In this document: positions 10,860 to 22,401 of the stretch, piece after piece
Layout of the letters: each line of letters starts with the position of its first letter
Numbering within the stretch: position 1 is the first letter of the stretch
Assembly: GCA_949752735.1 (NCBI GenBank)
Contig: OX457038.1
Location: forward strand, 23,930,655 to 23,994,654
Length of the DNA stretch: 64,000 nt
Reading direction: 5' to 3'
Source: Lumbricus terrestris
Taxonomy: Eukaryota; Annelida; Clitellata; Crassiclitellata; Lumbricidae
Made by a program: the position numbers and the translations under genes
Notes under the pieces: model-generated
Seen by the model: only the letters and a program-made list of their open reading frames with translations
Database searches by the model: none
Told to the model about the DNA's origin: nothing

Positions 10860-11960
10860 GATTGCCACTTACTGGAACAATTCGACAGAACTGGCTGTTG
10901 CTCGGCTCCCGAAGTCCATATCTCGGTAGGTGAGCTGAAAGTGGGCACGTCATTTTTCACCGCAAATCAGACCTTCAAGTCAAAATCAAGCAAAATCAAT
11001 CGGTAGACGAGCACACCAGATCAGTCATCGATACCCAGACCTTTAACCCATACTGGGAGCAACTATATGGTTAGCAAACTATACCTTTCTTAGATTTGGC
11101 ATACGTGAGGGGTTTTGGTATTTGGGTCATTCCATGTCAAATCAGCCAATGGTCACCATCAAACCATCTCAGAATTTGATATTTGGTCGGTTTGTAAACC
11201 AACATATCATCAGGGCCGTGTTTAAGGTTCTTCGAGTGTCGGTGCACAGCGTTACAGCAGGGGCAAAAGATCCGTTCGGCAATCTAACAAGATTAGTAAT
11301 TTACAAAATTCAGCTATTCAATAGGCAAGCCTACGCGGTTTGTCAGTTGTGGCGGGTCAGTAACGAGCACGCAACGGCGGTGAACTTAGTGATATTAATG
11401 TTTGCTGAATTTAAAAAAGGCTTAAGTAACACTGAGACTCCCAAAAGACATTTGGTCAATGGCAACAAAACTCTCGGCTCGGGCATTCGGTGCACCGCAC
11501 CGAATGGACCTATGTTAAACACGTATTATCATAGGAAGCTATGCAAATTATTAGCTCAAAATGTTTTATGGTCTCCGAGATATGACCACTTTTATAGTGG
11601 GTGAAAGCAGTGACAGCGCGTGAACGACATAATTCTAAGGCATTTTTATTCCTAATAACTCAGGATTTATGCTAGATACTATAAAATTTTCAAAGCATTA
11701 TTAGTCGTATGAGTAGACTCTGACAATAGTAAAACTTTACAGTTTGAACTATTACTCATAAGCCCACTCAGCCTGGAAAGGGCATTTTTAAAAATTTCAA
11801 TAGCATGAATAGTGATGCAACCACTGCTTCGCTGTTAATAAATAGAAAGTCCCAGACTTTTTGGGTTTGTAATGGGCCTTGTGATAAATGATCTGGCAAA
11901 TTCTGAGGTATTGTAAATGATTACATAATAAGTTAGACCATCTTGAAGACTGCACAAAGT
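10860..11960. other. No gene recognised
   Basis: A 160-codon open frame at 11,122-11,604 has no recognisable domain and starts in a repeat-like phrase (GGGTCATTCCATGTCAAATC). Codon use and length do not make a convincing case for a gene. Confidence 0.35.
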
Positions 11961-12066
11961 ATTCCAGCGGATCATAGTGGCTGTATACTGCCTCTCCGGA
12001 ACATTACCACTGCTCCCCGAGCTGTGAATGACATTCAGCTGAACAACTTATATACCAGATGGAGTG

Positions 12067-12300
<234 letters not shown>

Positions 12301-12830
12301 TACACATATAATCAAATATCTGACTAATGCCTTATTTCGTCCTCACTCAGCTTCCTCCATCGTCCACTTTGTTCATCCAACAGATTTGACTTACCAGGTA
12401 TTGGTTCATCGGTCTAGAACTGCTATTGCTCATTCTCGATCATTTACCTCAATTGGTCATTCTCTTTTGAATATGCTCTTTCTCCTTCTGTCCGCTCTGC
12501 ACTTCTGTCAGGCAGTCTCTATTCTCTCTTGTCTCTTCTCAAAAACTGCTTCTGCTCGCGGGGACTTGCGCAGTGGGATCGCCTCTGAACGGTTCACCCT
12601 ACTAGAGGTGATTTGTAAATGTTTAAATACAATACAATACATAATAATAATACTCATAATAATAACAACGGCAATAATTTGAGCCTACTCCTCATGGGAC
12701 TTACACGACGAGTTGATCAGACTTCAATGCCGGTCTAATCCCGCTCTCATCATTTGATAGACAAAGATGTCCCAGTCCCAGCCGTGTCGCGTATCAGGCT
12801 TTCTCGTCCTCTTCTCCCTTCACCTTCTCC
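12301..12830. other. No gene recognised
   Basis: Position 12,570-12,610 (GATCGCCTCTGAACGGTTCA, then AATACAATACAATAC) may be a worn LINE/SINE tail. Otherwise nothing is recognised. Confidence 0.3.
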
Positions 12831-13204
12831 TATTCATCCTCCTCTTTGTCTTCCGTTCCTCTTCCTCCTCCTCCTCCTCTTTCTTTTTTTCCTACTCTTC
12901 TTCGTCCTCCGCCTCTTCCTCGTCTTCCCCTCCACTTATTCTTCCTCCTCTTTCCTTTCCTCCTCCTCCTCCTCCTCCTCTTCCCACTTCTTTTCTATTC
13001 CTCCTCTTCCTCTTCTTCTACCTCTTCCTCATTGTCCTCCTCCTTCACTTCCTCCTCCTCGTCCTCCTTCTTTCCTATTCCTCCTCTTCCTCTTCTTCCA
13101 CCTCTTCTTCGAATTCCTCTTCCTCCTCTTCCTCTTCCTCCACCTCTTCCTCATTGTCCTCCTCCTTCTCTTCCTCTTCCTTCTCTTCCTCCTTCTTTCC
13201 TATT
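12831..13204. repeat. Polypyrimidine (TCC/TTC)n tract
   Basis: About 370 bp are almost pure C/T on the plus strand (CCTCCTCCTCTTCC words). The open frames are Ser/Pro/Leu artefacts. The polypurine tract that follows on the same strand begins at 13,205. Confidence 0.95.
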
Positions 13205-13486
13205 CCAGGGAGAAAGACAGAGACAGAGAGCGATAGAGAGCCAGATAGCGACAGATAGAAATAGAGAGGCGGAGACAGATACAGGAAACAGAGAGACAGA
13301 TATAAAAAGAGACAGAAATAAACACAAAGACAAATAGAAAGACAGACAGAAGCACGGAGAGAGACAAAGAGCGAGACAGAGAGAGAGAGACAGACAGATA
13401 TATAGATAGTGACAGAGACAGACAGACAGTGAGACAGAGAGCAATGCAGAGAGATAGAAAAGAACCCAGAGAGAGACAGAGATAAC

Positions 13487-13522
<36 letters not shown>

Positions 13523-13562
13523 CAGAGACAGAAAGAGAAAGACAGCAAGAGAGATAGAGAAT
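13205..13562. repeat. Polypurine-rich (GACA/GA)n tract
   Basis: GAGAGACAGACA-type words end in a perfect (GA)n run near 13,490-13,520. It lies directly beside a polypyrimidine block. The shared simple words could pair imperfectly across the junction. Confidence 0.95.
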
Positions 13563-14036
13563 GGTACATGTAAGTAATAAGTTAAATATTAACTTCATAT
13601 CATACTTTACCGTAGATGTCTTTGACTTTGGTGTTTTCAGCATGTCCGTAAAGTTGTCGATTAGCAATAGAAAGAATCTGTAGTAGGTATCCCACAGCAG
13701 GGCACTGTCTTACTCTCTTTCTCCGTCGCCTTTACAAATCGACGTCGCTATAAAATTATAATGCTTAAGATACTAATTCTCGTATCCAATGAAGAGATTA
13801 CTGTAGCTCTTTGTTCTTAATTATCTCTGGACCATCCCACTATGGCCCCTGTCGGCAACACGGACCCCTGGGCTGACCGTCATTATGCTTTACAGGCCTA
13901 CAGCTATACGACCCATCACCCCCATACCCTATGTTCCAACAGCTGGAGTAATCAACCGCAACAATCTGACAGGGAAGGAGGTCATAGGGTTCAATGTAAC
14001 CTCATCTATGATCCTCGAATGCGTACCCTTTGAGGG
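13563..14036. other. No gene recognised
   Basis: This is a unique-looking stretch between two simple-repeat blocks. The open frame entering at 13,842/13,885 runs straight into the (GTAT)n array and is not supported as a gene. Confidence 0.35.
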
Positions 14037-14713
14037 TATGTGTGTATGTAATATGCTTGCATGTATGTGTGTATTTGTGTATGGGTGTATGTGTGTATGT
14101 ATGTATGTATGTATGTATGTATGTATGTATGTATGTATGTATGTATGTATGTACTATGTATGTATGTATGTGTGTGTGTTTGTTTGTTTGTATGTTTGTT
14201 TGTATGTCAAGTGTGTATTTCTGCCCGTCTCTGTCTCTGTCTATCCGTCTCTGTATGTCTCCGTCGGTCTTATTTTGTCTGTTTGTCTCTCTGTCTCTGC
14301 CACTCTCTGTCTATTTCTGTCTCAGTCTGTTTTGTCTGTCTGTCTGTCTCTGTCCGCATGTTGCTGTCCCTCTGTCTGGACATGTCGTTTTGTCTATTTG
14401 TCTGTCTCTGTATGTCTGTCTCGTCTGTCTTTCTCAGATTGTCGGTCTCTGCCTGTCTGTTTCTGTTTGTCGCTGCCTGTCTTACTTTACCTTTCTTTCC
14501 GCACCTCTCTTTCTCTGTCTGTCTGTCTGATTGTCCGTCTGCTCGTCTCTGTCTCTGTTCGTCTCTCCCTGTTTCTAAATGTCATTCTCGGTCTGTCAAT
14601 TTGTCTCTGCCTATATGTCTTCTAGTATACCCATCAATCTACACATCCATCCAACTCACCTGAACTATTCATCCCATTATCCATCAATCCATCTATCTAT
14701 TCATCCGTCCATC
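14037..14713. repeat. (GTAT)n, then (TCTG)n, then (ATCC)n simple repeats
   Basis: (GTAT)n runs 14,037-14,205, TCTG/TCTC words 14,206-14,640 and (ATCC)n 14,641-14,713. The (ATCC)n array resumes at 15,773 after a hAT insertion. Confidence 0.95.
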
Positions 14714-15764
14714 CAGGGCCGGCCTTAGCCAAAGTGGCGCCCTAGGCAAGTCATACATTTCGGGGGATGTTTTCTTGACCGTGAATCATGGGCGGAGTTT
14801 ATCAGGGGCTATGGGGGGCTAAGCCCATCCAAGAAGACCCAGATTAATTTTTTTCACCATGTAAATTGTATATTTTCCTGGGCTTAGCCCCCCAGGAAGG
14901 CTTTAGCCCCTCCAAGAGCGGAAACCAAACTCCGCCCATGCCGTGAATTATGAGGTGCGTACACACTGCGATCGACTATTTTCTGCTCAAAATTACATTA
15001 CACACTGTCGATCATGTGCTAGCAAATGCATAATTATTTCATTTTTACATTATTTCATTTGCGGGGGGGTGTTCAAACACCCAAAACATTTCCCTAGCTA
15101 CGGCCTTATAGGCCTACGCTCAACTGAGTAGGCCTAATTCATTATAATTTATTTATTAGTACACTGAAGGCTAGATAATATTCAATTTTGTGGAAAATGG
15201 TGTAAGTTAAAAAATATAAAAATACACCCTTGTGGAAATGGCGCCCTCTTGAACTTGGCGCCCCATGCAACTGCCTGCTTTGCCTATGCCTTAGGTCGGC
15301 CCAGCCTCAGCTACTGCCCTTTCTTCTTCAGCGTCCCTACTAGACTATTTTATTTCAATCTGAACAAAGGGCAGGCTGTAATGTTGTAATCTCATCTTCA
15401 TAGGCTACTCAGCAAGGCCCACTCCCATTTCATACATTTTATTTCTTGCAACATCTTCACTATCGAAATTGAGCGTCGCGTATTTTAACCTGTCTCCTAA
15501 AGCAAAGAGTACGGAATGTCGTTAAAAATCGAATTCTATTTGTCAATTTAAAATTTATGCAGTCCTTGAAATTGAATTAGGCCAGCCTGAGCACGTGCTA
15601 AGAATCCATAATTATTTTAAATTCTTTCCATTAGCGAAAGTTTTGAGTTTAAAAGAATATAGATCTAGTGTAAAAAAATTAATTCGCCGGTTCCGCGGCG
15701 CCCCTCCCAAGACTGCGGCGCCCTAGGCAACTGCCTACTTTGCCTATAGCTAAGGCCGGCCCTG
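14714..15764. mobile_element. Non-autonomous hAT, target duplication CGTCCATC
   Basis: The terminal inverted repeat CAGGGCCGGCCTTAGC pairs with GCTAAGGCCGGCCCTG, and subterminal GGCGCCCTAGGCAA blocks occur at both ends. The exact 8-bp duplication CGTCCATC lies at 14,706-14,713 and 15,765-15,772. It split an (ATCC)n microsatellite. No transposase frame is present. A second, smaller hAT MITE is nested at 14,787-14,940. Confidence 0.92.
14787..14940. mobile_element. hAT MITE nested in the hAT, duplication CCGTGAAT
   Basis: This 154-bp element has ends CATGGGCGGAGTTT / AAACTCCGCCCATG and an exact 8-bp duplication CCGTGAAT (14,779-14,786; 14,941-14,948). The ends resemble the CATRGGCGGAGACC family at 20,756 and 21,530. 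An internal GGCTTAGCCCCCC palindrome adds hairpin structure. Confidence 0.92.
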
Positions 15765-16122
15765 CGTCCATCCATCCACCGAATCATCCATCCATTCATC
15801 CATCCAACCAACCAACTAAACAAGTATACCACCCACTAACTCATCCCATCAAATTCATTAATTCATCCATCATCTAATCTATCCATCCATCAATCCATCC
15901 ATCCATCCATCCATCAATCAATCAATCCATCCATTTCACTCTCCTCTTTCTCGTCTTCCTCATCCTCCTTCTCGTCCTCCCCCTTTCTCTCCTCGTCCTC
16001 CTCTTCTTCCTCTTCCTCCTGGTCCTTCTTCTCGACCTTCTATATATTTGTCCTCCTCCTCTTCCTCCTTCTGCCCCTCCCTCTTCCTCCTGCTCTTTCT
16101 ATTTATCCTATTTCTATATATA
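15765..16122. repeat. (ATCC)n then polypyrimidine tract
   Basis: The microsatellite interrupted at 14,713 continues to about 15,935. TCC/TTC-rich DNA then runs to the left end of the mariner at 16,123. The polypyrimidine tract resumes at 17,111. Confidence 0.9.
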
Positions 16123-17108
16123 CACTGTGAGCCATAAAAAACCGTGCCACTTTATGTTTAGCTATATCTCTGTCATTTCTTTATCGATTTTTACACTTTT
16201 TGCATTATTTTAAACAGGAATCAATACTCTAAAGAGCAGAAATAAACATTATCGATTTCATCCTACATGCATGTTAAACTTGTCTTGCGAAACTGAAGAC
16301 ACTAAAAAAACACGTGAGAATCGATCAATGCTGCATTTTTACTACTTAAATGCAAACAATTTTTCAGTGCCTTTATTTGTTTTAAGTTTGTGTTCAAAAG
16401 GACTTCCTTTTTCACGTACACATTTTGCCAAGCGACGTCGCCACTGATCAATTGCAGTGTCAATAAGATGTTGTTCCAGATCGTTCCAGACGGATACGAG
16501 ACACTGCCGAAGTTCATCAGTGTTCTGAATGCGCTTTTGGTACACGCGCTGTTCCATAAGCATTTCCGTTCCAAATCGTTATGAATAATGCGTCTGACCG
16601 TCGTTTGTGTAAGATTCAGCTCTCTCGCGATTTGTCTGGTTGAAAGATGTGTTTTAGGCTTGTCTTCCTGGCTCTGAACCAATTCATTGACAGCGGCGAT
16701 ATTATCTTCAGTTCGCGACGATTTTGGCCGACCACTTCCCGCAGCGCGTTCAACTGAACCGGTAGTTCTCAACTTTCGCAGAAAGTCATCTAATGTTTTT
16801 CTTTTCCAATTCTTGTTCGGAAACTCCTTAATTAATCGTCTAGAAGAATAATTTTTCCATTCCCGCAGATTTTTAATTAAAATTTTATCATCAAAGCTCA
16901 ACATTTTAAAATTTTAACTCAAATTTTCAACCATCAACTTTATTTACATTATGCTGCGAAACGGATATGACGTCATCGCGCAAGTAAATAAGTAAATCGT
17001 AGAGATTTAATTTTTCTTTCAAACGACACAAAAAGATATAAAATTGTTAAAATATCGACCGAGATATAGCTAAAAATAAATTGGCACGGTTTTTTATGGC
17101 TCACAGTG
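16123..17108 (-). mobile_element. Internally deleted mariner-like element, TA duplication
   Basis: The ends CACTGTGAGCCATAAAAAAC and the exact inverse are flanked by TA. Length is 986 bp, shorter than a typical 1.3-kb mariner, because the catalytic core of the transposase is missing. It inserted into a polypyrimidine microsatellite. Confidence 0.92.
16302..16904 (-). pseudogene. Mariner-like transposase lacking the DDE core
   Basis: Starting at ATG 16,904, residues 1-50 form the first helix-turn-helix. A GSGRPKSSRT linker (about 57-66) and a second helix-turn-helix (about 85-112, LSTRQIARELNLTQTTVRRI) follow. After NDLERKCL the sequence jumps to the C-terminal end, whose proper reading (DELRQCLVSVWNDLEQHL, AIDQWRRRLAKCV) is in the 16,342-16,563 frame. 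All three catalytic Asp residues fall in the deleted part. The product could bind ends but not cut. Confidence 0.85.
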
Positions 17109-17460
17109 TATATACTTTCTCCTCTTTCTCGTCTACTTCATCCTCCTTCTTATCCACTACGTACTCCTCTGGTCTTCCTCTCTCCCTCCTATTCTACCTC
17201 CTCCTTTTCCTCCACATCTTCCTCATCCTCTACCCCCTTGTTCTACGTACTCCTCCGGTCTTCCTCTCTTCCTCCTGTTCTTCCTTCTGCTTTTCATCTT
17301 CCTACGCATCTTCCTCATCCTCTACCTGTCCTTGTCCTACTCCTCGTCCTCTTCCTAATAGTCTTCTTCGTCTTCCTCCTCCTCATTGTCCTAATCATCG
17401 CCCTCTTCCTACTCTTCGACCCCTCCTTCTCCCCTTCTTCCTCCTCCTCGCCTTCATCAT
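17109..17460. repeat. Polypyrimidine tract, right part
   Basis: This TCC/CTT-rich tract continues the one interrupted by the mariner. The open frames are compositional. Confidence 0.9.
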
Positions 17461-17589
17461 CGTTCAAGCAGTGATTTCGCAGTTTTCTCCAACAATGGTT
17501 TATCCCATGATGCTTGCTGACTTGTTGGAATGATTCCTGCCTCGTCAAATTCCGACTTGGAGCGCCACTCGGACGACTTGGCTTGAAAG

Positions 17590-18811
17590 TGTATGTCCGG
17601 TTCGAGATTGAGAGAGACCGGAGGCGAGAGGGACAGGGGCGGGGACGGGCAGACGGAGAGGGATAGGGACAGAGACAGCGACAGGAACTGGGAAAGGGAG
17701 TCGGAGAAGGCCACGGACGGGTCAGGGGCAGGGACAGGGACAAGTGCAGGGAGACGGAGAGGGACAAGGATAGCCACAGAGACAGGGACAGACACAGAGC
17801 CACAAGCAGAGAGAGAGATAGAGATAGGGACAGACAGGGACATGAACGTGGAAAGGGAGACGAAGAGGTACAGGGACAGGGACAGAGACAGGGACAGGAA
17901 CTGGAAAAAAGTCAGAGAGAGACACAGACAGGAAAGGGAACAGGGGCAGAAACAGATAGGAACAAGAACTGGAAAAGGGAGTCGGAGAGAGACACAGACA
18001 GAGGAGGGGACAGGAACAGGAACAAGTGGAGGGAGACGGATAGGGACAAGGGCAGCGACAGCGACAGAGAAGAGACAGACACAAAGACAGACACAGGCAG
18101 AGATAGAGTCAGAGAGAGGGACAGGAACTGAGAAAGGGAGACGAAGAGGGACAGGGACAGCGACAGCGACAGGGACAAGAATAGTGACAGACAGAGACAG
18201 GAACCGGGAAAGAGAGTCGGAGAGGGACAGGGACAGGGACAGGGACAAGTGCAGGGAGACGGAGAGGGGCAGTAACGACGACAGGGACCGGGATAGGGAC
18301 AGACAGAGACAGAAAGAGGAACCGAGAAAGAGAGACGCAGAGGAACCGGGACAGGAACCGGGAAAGAGAGACGGAGAGGGACAGGAACAGGGACAGGAAC
18401 AGGGACAAGTGCATGGAGACGGAGAGGGACAGCGACAGCGATAGGGACAGACACAGAGACAGATAGACATAGAAGAGACAGAGAAAGACAGAGACAGGGA
18501 CAGGAACTGGGAAAGAGAGGAGAGTGACAGGGACAGGAACAGAGACAAGGGCAGGGACAAGGAGACGGAGAGGGACAATGACAGCGACAGCGACAGCGAC
18601 AGAAGCAGACACAGATACAGAGAGACAGAGATAGAAACAGGGACAGCAACTGGGAAAGGGAGACGGAGAAGGACAGGGACAGGGACACTGACAGGGACAT
18701 TGTAGGAGCAGGGACACGGCCTGGGAAAAGGAGACGGACACGGACAGGGACTGGGAAAGGGAGGGAGATGGACAGGCAGGGACAGGGTCTGTCTCTCTGT
18801 CTCGCTCTCTC

Positions 18812-18862
<51 letters not shown>

Positions 18863-18870
18863 CTCTCTCA
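17590..18870. repeat. 1.2-kb GGGACA/GACA purine-rich repeat ending in (TCTG)n
   Basis: Words such as AGGGACAGGGACA, GACAGCGACAG and AACTGGGAAAGGGAG recur irregularly every 50-150 bp, giving a loose higher-order pattern. After 18,786 it changes to (GTCT)n. Frames of over 250 codons on both strands are Ser/Leu/Pro or Arg/Asp/Glu artefacts. Confidence 0.93.
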
Positions 18871-20061
18871 CAGCTTCAAGCAATGATACTCTGTATCTCT
18901 GAGAGGCCGTATGCATGACATATGGCATCTTGAAGGTCAGCATATCTGCCTTCAGTATGAAGTACGTATTGGTAGAACATCTTAGAACCACATGGAATGC
19001 AAATGGTCTAAATATGCTAATGACATAGAGCATACATATGGATACCTTATGTCATTTGGATGGTTAACAAATTTGCCTTCTATATGAAATAAATACGTAG
19101 GTCTATTGGTAAACTAACTTGAATCTATGTGACATGGAAGTTGTGGTCAACTGTGTGTGATCTTTATCTGACTATTGTATACGGCGTAGGTGAGCTGGTT
19201 AAATACACACGCACAAGTACACTAATAATATTGTGGTGTGTATGAACCGTTGTGCACACATTAACGAACATCGCAGATCCTGCGGTTATTTCATACGGCT
19301 GTTTCATACGGTACTATCCGTACGTAAGCACCTTCAACAGGCGTGGGACTATAACTCTATAAGTGGGGAAGTGCAAGCAAATGATCGTCGATCTACGCAC
19401 CTTGCAGTAACATTGAAAGTGCGCTGCAGTCGAGCATGCATTGTAGGCTACCAAAGTGCCAATGTCTTGCAATAAAGTTAAACTGTTTGTCAGCACTACC
19501 GGTCTAAGGTGTGTACCTGCATGCGTGCGAGTGGACGTGTGCGTAGGTGTGCGCGCGTTGGCGCTCGTATGTGTCGCCCGACATTGAGAGGTGACTAATT
19601 AACTATCGCTTGGCCCGCATCGGCAAGTCTCTACACTAATGTCACAGTCGGAGATAATTACTTGCGCCTGTTTAATGCTGCCTTAGACCATGGCTACTCA
19701 GAAGTTTTTTTGTTTTTATCCCCTCATTTGCAACAACTTCTGTAGACCTGTCGGACTTCACACTCTGACGATTTTCTCGCAAGTTTTGAATGCATAACAC
19801 CATGCAGGATTTGTAGGCTATGGTATGCATGTGACACACGCCATATGTCTGCACCATATGTTTTAGATAAAAAGCCTATATGGGCAAAATGTATTTATAA
19901 TTTAGATATGTCAGGGTTATGGTCTTGCTGTTGGGGTAACCCTAACCAGTAACCCTAACCCTAACATTTACTTCACATGATTGCTTGCCATTCACAAGAA
20001 AAAATAGGCTTAAACGATTGAATGAAAGTTTGATCGCCGTAAGCGCCTGTTAGTGGCTCAC
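18871..20061. other. No gene; CATATG-rich DNA and short telomere-like tract
   Basis: Two CATATG-rich stretches (18,905-19,100 and 19,830-19,910) recall those near 2,570-2,770. A short TAACCCTAACC-type tract lies at 19,937-19,965. The frames at 19,233-19,475 are not convincing genes. Confidence 0.4.
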
Positions 20062-20184
20062 AATTTCCGGTCCGAATTGTCCGCTCCGAATTGTCCGCTC
20101 CCAATTGTCAGCTCCCAATTGTCCGGTCCGAATTGTCCGCTCCCAATTGTCCGCTCCCAATTGTCCGGCGACGAATTGTCCGGA
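20062..20184 (-). repeat. 14-15 bp minisatellite, right arm of an inverted pair
   Basis: Read on the minus strand the order is GGACAATTCGTCGCC, two GGGAGC units, one CGGACC unit, then GGGAGC-type and CGGA-type units. The first five units follow the order of 2,431-2,543. A run of C (plus strand) follows to 20,202. Confidence 0.85.
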
Positions 20185-20294
20185 CCCCCCCCCCCCCCCC
20201 CCGATTTAGCCTAAGACAAAAAAACGAACAAAACCCCTCCACTGTGCAAATAGCCTATTTCTGTAGTCAATTGATGAAACAAGTTTGGCTAATC

Positions 20295-20545
20295 TGTTTA
20301 AATAGAAACGATTGTTTTTATCAATCCAACTTCCATTTATAACAATTATTTTTCATCAATCCAGTTCCAGTTTAAGCAAGAACATTTTCATAAATCCAGC
20401 TTCCATTTAAGCAAGGACATTTTCATCAATCCAGCTCCAATTTATGCAAGACTATTTTCATCAATCCAGCTTCCATTTAAGAAAAATGACTGTATCAATC
20501 CAACTTCTATTTGGCAAGAATTCGTTTCATCAATCCTACTTCGAC
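20295..20545. repeat. Short tandem array, 34-45 bp unit
   Basis: About six imperfect copies of a unit containing TTTCATCAATCCAGCTTCCA and TTTAAGCAAG. It is noncoding. Confidence 0.7.
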
Positions 20546-20639
20546 CAAGGAGATGTGTTTTGAACTTAGGACTGCCTTTCGGAGGATTACCACTTATACG
20601 CAATTTATATTCTACAAAAAAATAACGGGGGTTGCATCA

Positions 20640-20735
20640 ATATCCACTTGGAATTGAGGTGTGAAAAACAGACTTTACTATGGACTCTAAGAAAGACTGG
20701 GGTTTGAACCCCTAGCAATTCTCACCCTAGTTCTA
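20640..20735 (+). repeat. SINE C body fragment
   Basis: It shares ATCCACTTGGAATTGAGGTG, GAAAAACAGACTTTACTATG and GCAATTCTCACCCTAG with 53,880-54,060 (minus strand). Confidence 0.65.
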
Positions 20736-20755
20736 CCCGGAGGATGACTTTCTGG

Positions 20756-21024
20756 CATAGGCGGAGACCTGCGCCGAGAATTGGGGGGGACGGAAAGACG
20801 CGAAATCTTCCCGAAAAATTTCTGACGACCGGCCAAATCTGGAGAAAAAAAAATTCGCCCCAAAAAAAGTTGATGACCTTTTTTTTTTTTTAGTCATCCG
20901 GCAAATCTCGGCGAAATTTTTTATTTTCACGCCCAAAAAAGTCTTGACGGAGGGACAAATGCATGGGCCGTCCCCCCAACACTTTTATTGGGGGGGACCG
21001 TCCCCCCCTAGGTCTCCGCCCATG
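20756..21024. mobile_element. hAT MITE, duplication CTTTCTGG
   Basis: Ends CATAGGCGGAGACCT and AGGTCTCCGCCCATG with exact 8-bp duplication CTTTCTGG (20,748-20,755; 21,025-21,032). Its interior (GGCGAAAAT, CAAGACTTTTTT, GGGGGGACGGCCCATGCA words) matches 21,530-21,821 in inverse orientation. Confidence 0.93.
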
Positions 21025-21183
21025 CTTTCTGGTCACACGTCGTTCAGTCGGAACTATGCATTTGCACTGTAGCTGAATGGATTAAGCTATCGGACTTTAT
21101 TTGCAAATTTACTTTTTATCACTCTTCAAGAAAAACATGAAGAATTTGTTCAATATTTATTATGAGCAGACTTTCCTGTTACG

Positions 21184-21239
21184 CGGAAATTCGTGTACGT
21201 CGTGTTCTACTGGGCGTCCAAGACGGCACTGAGCACAAC
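21184..21239 (+). pseudogene. Merlin transposase, left piece
   Basis: The frame reads RKFVYVVFYWASKTALST, the helix region upstream of the first catalytic residue in Merlin/IS1016-type transposases. It stops where a hAT inserted at 21,240. With the hAT and one copy of the duplication removed, the frame continues without shift into 24,322 onward (T, MHHLDLSPKTGVQYFQ). Confidence 0.75.
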
Positions 21240-21529
21240 CAGTGTTTAATCTAGACGTCTCTGGGGGGGGGGGGAATTCCCCCCCCCAGGATTGACATTC
21301 CCCCCCAGAAAATTTTCACAAAATAATATTTTTTTAGTTACTGTTTTCATCGTTGTTTTACATGAAGTGTTATAATATACCGTGATATTATTTACTATTA
21401 TATGATTATAATGACATTATTTACTACTATAATATATGATACTATCATGTTGCAATGAGTATAATTTACTGTAAATATTTGTATAAACTATAAACACTAT
21501 TTTTTCTAGCTAAAAACAGAGACGACATC

Positions 21530-21821
21530 CATGGGCGGAGACCTAGGGGGACAGGGGGGGACGGTCCCCCCCAATAAAAGTGTTGGGGGGACGGCCCATG
21601 CATTTGTCCCCCCCCCAATGTTTGAGCATCAAGACTTTTTTTGGCGGCGAAAATAGAAAATTTCGTCAAGATTTGGCCGGATGACTAAAAAAAAAAGTCA
21701 TCAACTTTTTTGGCGGCGAAAATACAAATTTTTTTCGAGATTTCGCCGGTCGTCAAAAATTTTTCGGAAAATCTCGCGTCTTTCCGTCCCCCCTAATTCT
21801 CGACCCAGGTCTCTGCCTATG
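21530..21821. mobile_element. hAT MITE, duplication ACGACATC
   Basis: Ends CATGGGCGGAGACC / GGTCTCTGCCTATG with an exact 8-bp duplication (21,522-21,529; 21,822-21,829). It belongs to the same family as 20,756-21,024. The inner GCCGGATGACTAAAAAAAA stretch is shared. Confidence 0.93.
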
Positions 21822-22401
21822 ACGACATCCCCTCCAGAAAAATGCGTCAAAATGATAATAATTTTAGTTGCTGTTTACATCATTGCATTACATGAACTGT
21901 TATAAAAAATACACCGTAATATTATTTTCTATTATTATGGTTTTAGTAATTTTTTACTATTATAATATATGACACAATCCGGCTAAAATGAATATAACTT
22001 ACTGTTAATTTTTGTACAAATACTATTTTTTACAACTGAATGGCTTCTCTCCAGTGCTATCCTTCAAATTTTAAACTGTCAGATTTCAAAATGTTTTGGT
22101 CCTATTATTTGAACACCTAGTAAAACAACATCATTACTACATGTGGCTTCCATATTTTGGTACCAGTAGTTTATTAGTTCTTGGCTGATTTGTGTACCAT
22201 ATGATTTCGGAAAGTGTATCTTGGCCAGCAATTCAGGATCATATTGGGAAACAGGGATAAGCTGATTATACAGTGCTTAAAAGTCAGCTTATATAATCAC
22301 GTCTGCAGTTATTCATTAGAATAACCCAACATCAACAGAACTGAGATGCTGAACTCGATACATAAGGATACTTTTATTGTAATTATAATTATATAGGCCT
22401 A

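Noticed and set aside
11122..11604. 160-codon plus-strand frame
   Set aside because: No domain, no splice partners, and it begins in repeat-like DNA; too weak to call a gene.
12754..13667. Frames of about 160 codons rich in Ser, Pro and Leu on both strands
   Set aside because: Polypyrimidine/polypurine simple sequence; composition alone keeps them open.
13885..14663. Cys/Val/Leu-rich frames of 166-246 codons
   Set aside because: Translation of (GTAT)n and (TCTG)n repeats.
17457..18741. Frames of up to 373 codons on both strands
   Set aside because: GGGACA-type repeats without stops; both strands open at once, no domains.
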